This document shows, in pieces, positions 7,185 through 14,001 of a DNA stretch of 27,048 nucleotides. The stretch lies in contig PXUB01000049.1 in NCBI GenBank assembly GCA_003009755.1, positions 1 through 27,048 on the forward strand. Reading direction: 5' to 3'. The position numbers and the translations under genes are program-made. Under the pieces are notes generated by a model, which was not told where the DNA came from, did not search any database, and saw nothing but the letters and a program-made list of their open reading frames with translations. Source of the DNA: Thermoplasmatales archaeon SW_10_69_26. Its GTDB lineage: Archaea; Thermoplasmatota; SW-10-69-26. Numbering within the stretch: position 1 is the stretch's first letter; each line of letters starts with the position of its first letter.

Positions 7185-8123
7185 GTGCAGTGCTCGGCCT
7201 GCGAGAGCCCGGCGGTCACCCATCTGGATTACGCGGGGCGTGACCTGTGCGCCGACCACTTCCAGCGGCTCGTCGAGAGCCGATTCAAGAAGCAGCTGCG
7301 CGAGCAACTGGAGGCCCTGGGCGCGGGCGAGGGCGCCAGGATCGCGGTCGGGTTGTCCGGCGGCAAGGACTCGAGCACGTTGACGGCGCTGCTCGTGGAC
7401 GCCCTGGGCCCGGACCCGCGCTTCGAGATCGTGCCGATCAGCGTGGACGAGGGGATCCCCGGTTACCGCGGGCCCGCGCTATCGTCGGCCGAGGAGCTGG
7501 CCGACCAGCTGGATCTCGATCTCCGCGTCGTCTCGCACGAGGACGATCACGGGTGGACGACCGACGAGGTCGCCCAGACCGAGACCGAGGGCAAGCCGTG
7601 CGGAACGTGTGGCGTGTTCCGCCGCTCCTCGTTGAACCAGGCCGCCCGCGACGAGGACTGCGATGTGCTGGCGGTCGGCCACAACCTCGACGATTGCGCG
7701 GAGACGACGCTGATGAACCTGCTGCGGTCCGACCTGGAGCAGGTGCTCCGCACCGGCCCGCACGAGCAGGCACCCGAGGGCCTGATCCCGCGCGTGAAAC
7801 CGTTGCGCAGCTGCACCGAGCGCGAGGTTGCCCTCTATGGTGTGATCGAGGAGCTGCCCTACCACGGTGCCGAGTGCCCGCACGCGGCCGAGGCAACCCG
7901 GCGCACCTACCGCTCGCTGTTGCTGGACCTGGTCGACCACGAGCCCAGCGCCCGCCACCGTCTGCTGAGCCTGGAGGACAAGCTCAAGGACCGGTTGGAC
8001 GCCGGCGAGGCCGACGAGACCGAGCTGGAGCCGTGCCCGGAGTGTGGGGAACCCAGCGCCGGCGGCGAGTGCCGAGCCTGCCAGCTGGCGGCCGAGCTCG
8101 AGGCCGCCCACGCCGACGCCTGA
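7185..8123 (+). CDS. TtuA/NcsA-type tRNA 2-thiouridine synthetase
   Basis: This 312-aa PP-loop ATPase belongs to the TtuA/Ncs6/NcsA group, which adenylates and thiolates a tRNA uridine (position 54 or the wobble base). The N terminus has a zinc finger (C3, C6, C22, H25) and the C terminus a second one (C284, C287, C296, C299). The PP-loop SGGKDSS is at 58-64. C139, C142 and C231 have the spacing of the TtuA [4Fe-4S] ligands, and GHNLDDCAETTLMNLLR (165-181) is the family signature. GTG at 7185 starts the protein exactly at the zinc finger, as expected. It is followed after 68 nt by a membrane protein and larE-like gene. Which tRNA position is modified cannot be told from sequence. Confidence 0.9.
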   Translation: MQCSACESPAVTHLDYAGRDLCADHFQRLVESRFKKQLREQLEALGAGEGARIAVGLSGGKDSSTLTALLVDALGPDPRFEIVPISVDEGIPGYRGPALSSAEELADQLDLDLRVVSHEDDHGWTTDEVAQTETEGKPCGTCGVFRRSSLNQAARDEDCDVLAVGHNLDDCAETTLMNLLRSDLEQVLRTGPHEQAPEGLIPRVKPLRSCTEREVALYGVIEELPYHGAECPHAAEATRRTYRSLLLDLVDHEPSARHRLLSLEDKLKDRLDAGEADETELEPCPECGEPSAGGECRACQLAAELEAAHADA

Positions 8124-8152
8124 CGGGAGCTCCGCGGGGGCCTCGACCGGGA

Positions 8153-8162
8153 GTCTTATTTC
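8153..8162 (+). promoter_or_regulatory. TATA-like box before the membrane protein/larE-like pair
   Basis: GTCTTATTTC lies 30-39 nt before the ATG at 8192, so the two-gene unit probably has its own promoter separate from the tRNA thiolase gene. Confidence 0.5.
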
Positions 8163-8191
8163 GGGGGTGGTCGTTGGTTCGCCGAGTTCCC

Positions 8192-8581
8192 ATGGGACGC
8201 AGCCCGTTCGTGCGCAAGAACACGCTGTGGATGAGCACCGTCGCCACGCTGATCGGTCTCGTGTTCACGGTGCTCGCTTTCCTGCACGACGGTCAACCGA
8301 GCGGCTGGACGGCCTTTTATGAGTCCGCCGTACCGAGCCAGCCGGGCCAGGACTGGAACCTGGCCGTGCAGATCCTGGCGCCGGTCGTCCTGTTCACCGG
8401 CTTGTGGTATCTGGTCGAGCAGATCAAGGCGCGTCGCAAGGTCGACAGGATCCTCGGCCTGGAGAAGAAAAGCGAGTTCAACGAGCGCCTGCCGGAGGCG
8501 CGCGAGGAGATCCCCAAGCTCCCGAACCGGTACGAGGAGCGGCTCGACGAGAAGCAAAAGGACTTCCGTTCCCGACGATGA
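8192..8581 (+). CDS. Two-TM membrane protein of unknown function
   Basis: The 129-aa product has two membrane spans, at about residues 13-31 (MSTVATLIGLVFTVLAFL) and 56-77 (LAVQILAPVVLFTGLWYLVE), joined by a short polar loop, and a charged helical C-terminal tail of about 50 residues (QIKARRKVDRILGLEKK...). By the positive-inside rule both ends are cytoplasmic. It resembles small two-TM archaeal proteins such as those grouped as DUF3198, but I cannot confirm membership. The stop overlaps the start of the larE-like gene (ATGA), implying coupled translation. ATG at 8192 follows a TATA-like CTTATT about 32-37 nt upstream. Confidence 0.75.
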   Translation: MGRSPFVRKNTLWMSTVATLIGLVFTVLAFLHDGQPSGWTAFYESAVPSQPGQDWNLAVQILAPVVLFTGLWYLVEQIKARRKVDRILGLEKKSEFNERLPEAREEIPKLPNRYEERLDEKQKDFRSRR

Positions 8582-9402
8582 CGACGGTTCACGAGCCCCT
8601 CCCCCCGGAGGAACGGTTACGCAGGCTGTTCGCCGACCGCGCCGAGGGCGGCGTGCTCGTCGCCACGAGCGGCGGGGTCGACTCCTGCACGCTGGCGGCC
8701 ATCGCCCACCAGGTCCTCGACGAGGACATGCTCGCCGTCACGCTCGACGCCGAGTCGAACGCCGCTCGCGAGCTCGAAGACGCGATGACCTTCCTGCAGG
8801 ACCAGGCCATCCCGCACGCGGTCGTCGACCACAGCGAGCTTTCCGACCCCGACTACCGGGAGAACACCCCCATGCGGTGCTATCACTGCCGGGAGGGCAT
8901 GCTGGACCGGCTGAGGGAGGTCGCCGAGGACCGCGGTCTCGCTCACATCGCGATGGGCTACGTCCCCGACGACCGGATGGACCACACGCCCGGGCGTCGA
9001 GCGGCCAAGGAAGCCGGAGCATGGTTCCCCTACGTGGACGCCGGCATCGGCAAAGACCAAGTCCGCGCGCTCGCCGAGCGGATGGATCTGCCTGTCGCCG
9101 ATCGCCCGTCGAACGCCTGCCTGTCCTCCCGTATCCCGTACGGTCAGGAGGTCACCGCCGACAAGCTCGAGACCGTCGAGGCGGCCGAACAAGCGGTGCG
9201 CTCGATCGCGGACGTCGAGCAGGTGCGCGTGCGCCACCACGACGACGTGGCCCGCATCGAGGTCGCGCCCGACCAGCGGGCGGCGCTGTTGGCTAACGAC
9301 CGAGCCATCGCGGAGGAGCTCGAACAGCTGGGGTTCACGTTCGTGGCCGTCGACCTGCTGGGCTACCGCACCGGGGCGTTGAACGAGGCGCTCGACGGCT
9401 GA
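8578..9402 (+). CDS. larE: LarE-like ATP-dependent sulfur transferase
   Basis: The 274-aa protein is an ATP-pyrophosphatase of the LarE family, whose founding member adds sulfur to the pyridinium dicarboxylate precursor of the nickel-pincer cofactor of lactate racemase. The PP-loop SGGVDS is at 31-36. C181 in PSNACLSSRIPYG sits where the sacrificial cysteine of LarE lies, and C101/C104 (RCYHCREG) match a second conserved pair. No larB, larC or larA is in this window, so the substrate may be different; LarE-like proteins are widespread without lactate racemase. The start overlaps the stop of the membrane protein gene by 4 nt. A short hairpin (9412-9431) lies just after the stop. Confidence 0.82.
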   Translation: MTTVHEPLPPEERLRRLFADRAEGGVLVATSGGVDSCTLAAIAHQVLDEDMLAVTLDAESNAARELEDAMTFLQDQAIPHAVVDHSELSDPDYRENTPMRCYHCREGMLDRLREVAEDRGLAHIAMGYVPDDRMDHTPGRRAAKEAGAWFPYVDAGIGKDQVRALAERMDLPVADRPSNACLSSRIPYGQEVTADKLETVEAAEQAVRSIADVEQVRVRHHDDVARIEVAPDQRAALLANDRAIAEELEQLGFTFVAVDLLGYRTGALNEALDG

Positions 9403-9734
9403 CGGTGGCTCGGTCACGGTCCGCGGTGACCACACAGAGACCCACAGAGACACGGAGGAGAAGACAGGTTGCCGGAAGGTCCAAGGGAAGGGGCAAGGGA
9501 GAAGCCATCCAGCCCCGAGGTGTCCCCGCCCGTGGAACGCACGGTCCCGCGGGCCTCTCGCGGGAGAGGCGAGACAGCACAGGCAGCCAAGCCGCTGGGG
9601 ACGAGGGGTCTCTGGATCTCCTCTTCCCGGCATGAATCCCCGCCTGGTCACCGTCATCGATCGGCCCTCCCTGCTCTGTGCCCTTGTGTCTCCGTGGCTC
9701 TGTGAGCCCTGCTTCCACCGCGAGCGTGGACCCG
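9403..9734. repeat. Non-coding gap bounded by CACAGAG-type inverted repeats
   Basis: This 332-nt gap has no convincing gene. A hairpin (GGTCAC...GTGACC, 9412-9431) follows larE. At 9431-9460 lies an A-rich block with the unit CACAGAGAC repeated and ACACGGAGG; at 9672-9707 lies its imperfect reverse complement (CTCTGTG ... TGTCTCCGTGGCTCTGTGAG). Between them is a purine-rich stretch and a hairpin CCTCTCGCGGGAGAGG near 9556-9571. Sequence composition is unlike the neighbouring genes. It may be a small repeated intergenic element or a structured RNA; copies elsewhere in the genome would tell. Confidence 0.5.
9412..9431. terminator. Hairpin after the larE-like gene
   Basis: GGTCAC (9412-9417) and GTGACC (9426-9431) form a perfect 6-bp stem with an 8-nt loop, 10 nt after the larE-like stop. 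There is no T-run, so termination is only a possibility; the hairpin may instead belong to the repeat element that follows. Confidence 0.3.
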
Positions 9735-10763
9735 TCAGTCGAAGCCGAGCTCGGTGCGCTCGCGGTAGGCCTCGATGGCGAGGTCGAGCGCTTGGCCGAG
9801 CACGTCCTCGACGCCCTCGCCGGTCTCGCAGCTCATCCTCGCCCGGTCGCCGGTGGTCTGGATGTCGGCCTTGTTCTCGACGACGAGGAGCGGGACGTCG
9901 AAGGTGGCCTCCAGCTCCTCGAGCGTGCCAAGCTGGTCCTCCAGCGGGTACCCGCAGTGGCCGCTGGGGTCGAGCACGTAGAGGATGGCGTCGGCGGCGT
10001 GCTCGAGCGCGAGCACGGCCTGGCGCTCGATGTCGTTGCGCTCGTCCATCGGCCGGTCGAGGATGCCCGGCGTGTCCATGAGCTGCACCGTGTAGCGCTC
10101 GTGGTCGCGGTGGCCGAGGCTGACGCCTTTCGTCGTGAACGGGTAGGAGGCGACCTCGGGCGTGGCGCGCGTGGCGTGCTCGATGAGGCTGGACTTGCCG
10201 ACGTTGGGGTGGCCGGCGATGACGAGGATCGGGCGGTCGAAGCTCAGCGTCGGCAGGCCGGCCAGCTCGTGGCGGGCCCGTTCGAGCTCGGCCAGGTCCT
10301 CGGTGACGTCGTCGACCAGCGAGGCCATGCGGCCGTAGGCTTCCTTGCGGGCCTGCATCGCCTCGTGGTTGTTGTCCGAGTCGCGGATCTCGTCCTCGGC
10401 GTCGGCGCGGATCGTCTGCACCTGCTTGCGGGTCCACTCGACGTGGCCCAGGCGTTGCTTGAGCACGTCGAGGTCCTCGAGCACGCCGACGAGCTCGCGG
10501 TAGAAGGGCGGCAACTCCCCGAGGGAGGGGAACGAACGGATCACGCGATGGAGGGCGGACTCGATCTTGCGGGCGGCGGCGCCGACGCGAGCCAGCTCGC
10601 GGTTGCGGCCGCGTTCGCCGGGCGCTCCCTTGGGGGCCTGGGCCTTGCGCCCCTGGCGGAACGCCTGGTCGACCAGGTCCTCGGCCTGGGTCACGGTGGG
10701 CAGGCGGGAGAAGTCGATGCCCCCGCGATCGTCGAGCACGGCCGGGGACTGGTCCTCGGACAC
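9735..10763 (-). CDS. NOG1-type GTPase
   Basis: NOG1 proteins are OBG-superfamily GTPases that act in large ribosomal subunit assembly. The 342-aa protein has an N-terminal helical bundle (about 1-165) that in relatives inserts near the peptide exit tunnel, followed by the G domain: G1 GHPNVGKS (184-191), G2 around T211, G3 DTPG (230-233), G4 NKAD (297-300) and G5 SCETGEG (311-317). It stops after the G domain, as archaeal NOG1 does, lacking the eukaryotic C-terminal extension. GTG at 10763 lies 25 nt from a clear TATA box (TATATA, 10788-10793), which implies a leaderless transcript. It is monocistronic by this reading. Confidence 0.93.
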   Translation of the reverse strand: MSEDQSPAVLDDRGGIDFSRLPTVTQAEDLVDQAFRQGRKAQAPKGAPGERGRNRELARVGAAARKIESALHRVIRSFPSLGELPPFYRELVGVLEDLDVLKQRLGHVEWTRKQVQTIRADAEDEIRDSDNNHEAMQARKEAYGRMASLVDDVTEDLAELERARHELAGLPTLSFDRPILVIAGHPNVGKSSLIEHATRATPEVASYPFTTKGVSLGHRDHERYTVQLMDTPGILDRPMDERNDIERQAVLALEHAADAILYVLDPSGHCGYPLEDQLGTLEELEATFDVPLLVVENKADIQTTGDRARMSCETGEGVEDVLGQALDLAIEAYRERTELGFD

Positions 10764-10785
10764 ACCTCGGCGTAGACGGACGCCT

Positions 10786-10795
10786 TGTATATAGG
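10786..10795 (-). promoter_or_regulatory. TATA box of the NOG1 gene
   Basis: CCTATATACA on the minus strand is the clearest TATA box in the window, 25 nt before the NOG1 GTG, so transcription should begin at or next to the start codon. Confidence 0.6.
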
Positions 10796-10807
10796 CTGGG
10801 CGGGGGC

Positions 10808-11068
10808 TCAGTCGATCTCCATGGCCTCGACCCAGATGCCGGCTTCCTTGAGGTTCACGAAGCCGCCGCACTCCCGGCAGTAGTAGTCCTCCTCGTCGAC
10901 GTCGGTCGCCCCGCCCACGATCTCGACCCAGGGACCGGCCTCGGCGGCCTTCGTGAGCATGGTGAGGCGAGGCTCCCCGCAGTGGGGGCACTCGGCCGTC
11001 CAGGCCGTGATCTCCTGCTCGATCTCCTCCTCGACGTTGTCGGGCACGGGATCGTCGCGTCGTTCCAT
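10808..11068 (-). CDS. Small zinc-ribbon protein coupled to hutH
   Basis: The 86-aa acidic protein carries a CPHC pair (about residues 27-30) and a CREC pair (about 64-67) that would form one zinc ribbon, separated by a predicted beta region (GPWVEIVGGATDVDEEDYY). No catalytic motif is visible. Its ATG shares one base with the hutH stop codon (TGATG), so it is almost certainly co-transcribed and translationally coupled to hutH, although a role in histidine degradation has not been shown. Alternatively it could be a housekeeping nucleic-acid-binding ribbon that only shares the transcript. The family is not recognised. Confidence 0.75.
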   Translation of the reverse strand: MERRDDPVPDNVEEEIEQEITAWTAECPHCGEPRLTMLTKAAEAGPWVEIVGGATDVDEEDYYCRECGGFVNLKEAGIWVEAMEID

Positions 11069-12615
11069 CAGATGTCCTCCAGGGTGAGAAGCGGACCGAC
11101 GGTGTCCTCGGCGGCCTCGCGCAGCTCGCCCTCGGCCACCATCGCCGCCAGGGTTCGGATGTCGGGGCGAAGCTCGCGGTCGCCGTCGAGCGCGGGGACC
11201 TCTTCGCGGATCCGAGCGTGGGCGGCTTTCACGCCGACGCCGGGTTCGATCGGGGCGTGGAAGTCGATCGCTTGCGCGGCCGTGAGAGCCTCGATGCCGA
11301 GCACGGTCTCGAGGTTGGCCAGGATCTGGCGGGCGTGGAGGGCCTGGGCGGCCCCCATCGCGTTCACGTCCTCCTGGTTGCCGCTGGTGGGGACCGTGTC
11401 GGCGACGACCGGGTGGGATAGGGCCTGGTTCTCGTTCGTGAGGCTGGCGGAGACGTACTGGGGGATCATCAGGCCGCTGTTCACGCCGCCGCCGGTCGTG
11501 AGGAACGGCGGCAGCTCAATGTCCTCGCCCTGCAACAGGTGGCTGGTGCGGCGTTCGCTGGCGACGGCGAGCTTGGCCAGGCAGCTGGCGACGTAGGCGA
11601 TCGGTTGGCCCAGCGGTTCGCCGTGGAAGTTGCCGCCGCTGATGACGAGCTCGTCGTCGGGGAACACGAGCGGGTTGTCGGTGGCGGCGTTGATCTCGGT
11701 CGACAGGACCTCGGCCAGGTGCCCGACGGCGTCCAGCACGGCGCCGTGGACCTGGGGCATGCAGCGGAACGAGTACGGGTCCTGCACCTTGTCGCAGTTG
11801 CGGTGGGACAGCATGATGCCGCTGTCCTCGAGCAGGGCTTCCAGGGTCGCGGCGACCCGGCAGGCGCCCTCGTGCGGGCGGACCTGGCGCAGCCGTTCGT
11901 CGAAGGGCCAGCGCGAGGCGCGCAGCCCCTCCACGCTCATGGCGCCGGTGATGCAGGCGGTGGCGATCGCGCGCCGGGCGTCCTGCACCAGCAGGCACCC
12001 GATGGCGGCCTGCAGCTGGGTGCCGTTGATCAACGCCAGGCCCTCCTTGGGTTCCAGGGTGAGGGGCTGGATGCCGACCTCGGCCAGCGCTTCGTCCGCG
12101 GGGCGGGTGCCCTCGTCGGCGCGGACCTTGCCGGCGCCGGTGAGGGCTCGGGCCATGTGGGCCAACGGGACCAGGTCCCCGCTGGAACCCACGCTGCCGC
12201 GGCTGGGCACGCGGGGGACGATGCCGACGTTGAGGGCCTCGATGAGGGTCTCGATGACGGCGGGGCGGACCCCGCTGACGCCTTTGGCGAGCGCGTTGGC
12301 GCGCAGCAGCATCATGGCGCGAACGACGTCGGCCGGCAGCGGGTCGCCGACGCCGCAGGCGTGCGAGGCGAGCAGGTTCTCCTGAAGCTGGCGGGCGTCC
12401 CCGGCGTCGATCGCCGTGTCCTCGAGCTCGCCGATGCCCGTGGTGACGCCGTAGACGGTCTCCTCGCTGTCGAGGAGGTCGTCGACGTAGCTGCGGGAGG
12501 CTTCGACGTCGGCGAGCGCGTCGTCGGCGAGCGCGACCGGCGCGTGCTCGCGGGCGACGCGGACGACGTCCTCGACCGTGAGCGAGGTGCCATCGCAGGT
12601 GACGGTGTGGGGCAT
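11068..12615 (-). CDS. hutH: Histidine ammonia-lyase
   Basis: HutH removes ammonia from L-histidine to give trans-urocanate. The 515-aa length is normal. Recognisable blocks include YGVTTGIG with the catalytic Tyr (Y55), SRGSVGSSGDLVPLAHMA (138-155), and the later GNFHGEPLG and Gln-rich active-site segments. The triad that cyclises into the MIO electrophile is usually Ala-Ser-Gly; here it reads Ser-Ser-Gly (144-146). The central Ser and Gly are kept, so MIO formation is plausible, but the substitution is unusual. ATG at 12615 has a TATA-like element (CCTTTTGC, about 12644-12651) 30 nt upstream. The zinc-ribbon gene follows with a 1-nt overlap; hutU lies 1.4 kb upstream, beyond an SDR gene. 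Confidence 0.95.
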   Translation of the reverse strand: MPHTVTCDGTSLTVEDVVRVAREHAPVALADDALADVEASRSYVDDLLDSEETVYGVTTGIGELEDTAIDAGDARQLQENLLASHACGVGDPLPADVVRAMMLLRANALAKGVSGVRPAVIETLIEALNVGIVPRVPSRGSVGSSGDLVPLAHMARALTGAGKVRADEGTRPADEALAEVGIQPLTLEPKEGLALINGTQLQAAIGCLLVQDARRAIATACITGAMSVEGLRASRWPFDERLRQVRPHEGACRVAATLEALLEDSGIMLSHRNCDKVQDPYSFRCMPQVHGAVLDAVGHLAEVLSTEINAATDNPLVFPDDELVISGGNFHGEPLGQPIAYVASCLAKLAVASERRTSHLLQGEDIELPPFLTTGGGVNSGLMIPQYVSASLTNENQALSHPVVADTVPTSGNQEDVNAMGAAQALHARQILANLETVLGIEALTAAQAIDFHAPIEPGVGVKAAHARIREEVPALDGDRELRPDIRTLAAMVAEGELREAAEDTVGPLLTLEDI

Positions 12616-12643
12616 CGGGACACTCAGGCACCCGCCCTCGTGG

Positions 12644-12652
12644 GCAAAAGGC
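12644..12652 (-). promoter_or_regulatory. TATA-like box of hutH
   Basis: GCCTTTTGC on the minus strand lies about 30 nt before the hutH ATG, within the 63-nt gap that separates hutH from the SDR gene. HutH therefore probably has its own promoter. Confidence 0.35.
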
Positions 12653-12678
12653 TACCGGGGGACGCCGTGCCGGGCGAC

Positions 12679-13551
12679 TCAGCGCGGCTTGGGCCAGCTG
12701 TCGGCGCCGGTGGCTTCCTCGCTGACTCGCCACAGCTCGGCGGCCAGCGCCTCGTCCTGGGCCTTGCCGGAGGGGTCCCGAGCCTCTCGGTCGATGTAGT
12801 ACCGGCCGGTGTCGTCCTCGACCTCGGGCGAGGTGGCCAGGAACAGCGAGGTGTCGGCGGCCTCGTCGGGCTGGGTGAGGAACGGGCGGGCGATCTTCAT
12901 GAACCAGCGCACGTACCAGGGGCCCTCGCGTCCGAAGTTCGAGCCGACGACCCCCGGGTGCAGGCAGTTGGCAGTCACGATCCCGGGGTCCAGGCGGAGG
13001 GCGAGGGCGCGCGTGAACAGGATGTTGTACAGCTTGGTCTGCGCGTACACTTTGAAGCCGCGGTAGCTGTCCTCCTGGTTCTCGAACCCGTCGGGGACCG
13101 AGCCGGCGCTGCGGTGGGCTTCGCTGGCGACGGTCACGACGCGTGCGGCTCGTCCCTGGCTGCCGGCCTCGCGCAGCGGGTCGAGCAGCTCGTGGGTGAG
13201 CAGGAAGGGGGCCAGGTGGTTGACGGCGAACTGGTACTCGTGCCCGTCGGGCGTGATCTCGCGCTCGTGAAGGACGAGCCCGGCGTTGTTGACGAGGACG
13301 TCGAGAGCGTCGGCGCGCTGGCTGATCTCGTAGGCGGCCTGCTGGATCTCGTCCTGGACGCTGAGGTCGCAGAGCACGATCTCGACGTCGTCGTTGCCGG
13401 TCGTGTCGACGACGTCCGCGCGGGCCTCGGTGGCCTTGGCCTCGTCGCGGCACAGCATCAGGACCCGGTGGCCGGCGTCGGCCAGCCCGCGCGCGGTCTC
13501 GCGCCCGATGCCGCTGTTGGCGCCCGTGACGAGGTAGGTGAGAGGCTGCAC
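12679..13551 (-). CDS. Short-chain dehydrogenase/reductase
   Basis: The 290-aa protein is a classical SDR: cofactor motif TGANSGIG (9-16) with R17 nearby and CRDEAKA after the second strand, which favours NADP(H); NNAG (88-91); catalytic S143, Y169 and K173 (YAQTK). The overall layout (LCDLSVQDEI, VNHLAPFLLTHELLDPL, HPGVVGSNFGR) is like the retinol dehydrogenase/WW-oxidoreductase group of SDRs. The substrate cannot be deduced. GTG at 13551 is the start because it lies directly before the Rossmann strand. It stands between hutH and hutU on the same strand, but with 63 nt and 442 nt of separation, so a link with histidine degradation is uncertain. Confidence 0.9.
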   Translation of the reverse strand: MQPLTYLVTGANSGIGRETARGLADAGHRVLMLCRDEAKATEARADVVDTTGNDDVEIVLCDLSVQDEIQQAAYEISQRADALDVLVNNAGLVLHEREITPDGHEYQFAVNHLAPFLLTHELLDPLREAGSQGRAARVVTVASEAHRSAGSVPDGFENQEDSYRGFKVYAQTKLYNILFTRALALRLDPGIVTANCLHPGVVGSNFGREGPWYVRWFMKIARPFLTQPDEAADTSLFLATSPEVEDDTGRYYIDREARDPSGKAQDEALAAELWRVSEEATGADSWPKPR

Positions 13552-13993
13552 GGTGGCGGGCAGGCAGCCCCCCGGCAAGACGTTTCCGATGGTTCCCCCG
13601 TCGACGCGACGCCGAGGCCGCCGGCAGCCGTCGGGCGGGCGCGGTGACGGTCTCGGCCGATCGGCGGGGCGTGGGTTCGCCCGGTCGCCGTCCCGGGGCC
13701 GAACAGGTGAAGGCGGGCGCCCTCGCGGGCCTCGATCACGTCGCTCCGGCGCTGGCGCGCCTCGGGGGCTTGCCGGCGGGGTGACCGGGTCGGGTGGACG
13801 GCGAGGTCGGGGGGGCCTCAGCCCCAGCGAGCAGCGTTGGCACAGCTCGCCGACGGGGAGGTGGGCGATCGGTCCGTCGGCGAACAGCGATCGCTCGGCC
13901 CGAGCCGTCCTCGAGGGCGTGGTTGGGCTCGCGCGTGGGAGGGCTAGGAGACACACTTGCGGTTGGCTCAGCCGTGGGGCCCGAGAAGGGGGC
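13552..13993. other. Gap without a convincing gene, with a repeated hairpin
   Basis: No gene is supported in these 442 nt. Open frames exist on both strands but are Arg/Pro-rich and GC-driven. One short minus-strand segment (about 13830-13900) reads LFADGPIAHLPVGELCQRC and could be a remnant of a zinc-ribbon gene. The sequence GGGGGC(C)TCAGCCCCAGCG occurs at 13811-13829 and again across the hutU stop at 13988-14005, each able to form a GGGGC/GCCCC hairpin. Confidence 0.4.
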
Positions 13994-14001
13994 TCAGCCC
14001 C
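13989..14001 (-). terminator. GC hairpin on the hutU stop codon
   Basis: GGGGC and GCCCC form a 5-bp stem whose 3-nt loop is exactly the hutU TGA stop. A near copy (13812-13825, loop of four) lies 177 nt further on. No T-run follows, so the role in termination is uncertain. Confidence 0.3.

Noticed and set aside
5636-7243. Plus-strand frame opposite the cysteine-rich gene
   Set aside because: Leu/Gly/Ala/Val-rich mirror of the minus-strand gene; the minus frame has a signal peptide, ordered cysteine repeats, a coiled coil and an ATGA overlap with its neighbour.
9405-9718. Short open frames in the repeat-bounded gap
   Set aside because: They read through the CACAGAG blocks and hairpins, have no family resemblance and differ in composition from real genes here.
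11539-13647. Very long plus-strand open frame across hutH and the SDR gene
   Set aside because: It is antisense to two certain genes and its product is a Val/Gly/Ala/Asp-rich mirror of their codons; high G+C removes stop codons from the complementary frame.
12679-13956. SDR protein with a 135-residue N-terminal extension
   Set aside because: The extension is Arg/Pro-rich and unlike any SDR; the Rossmann motif begins straight after the GTG at 13551.
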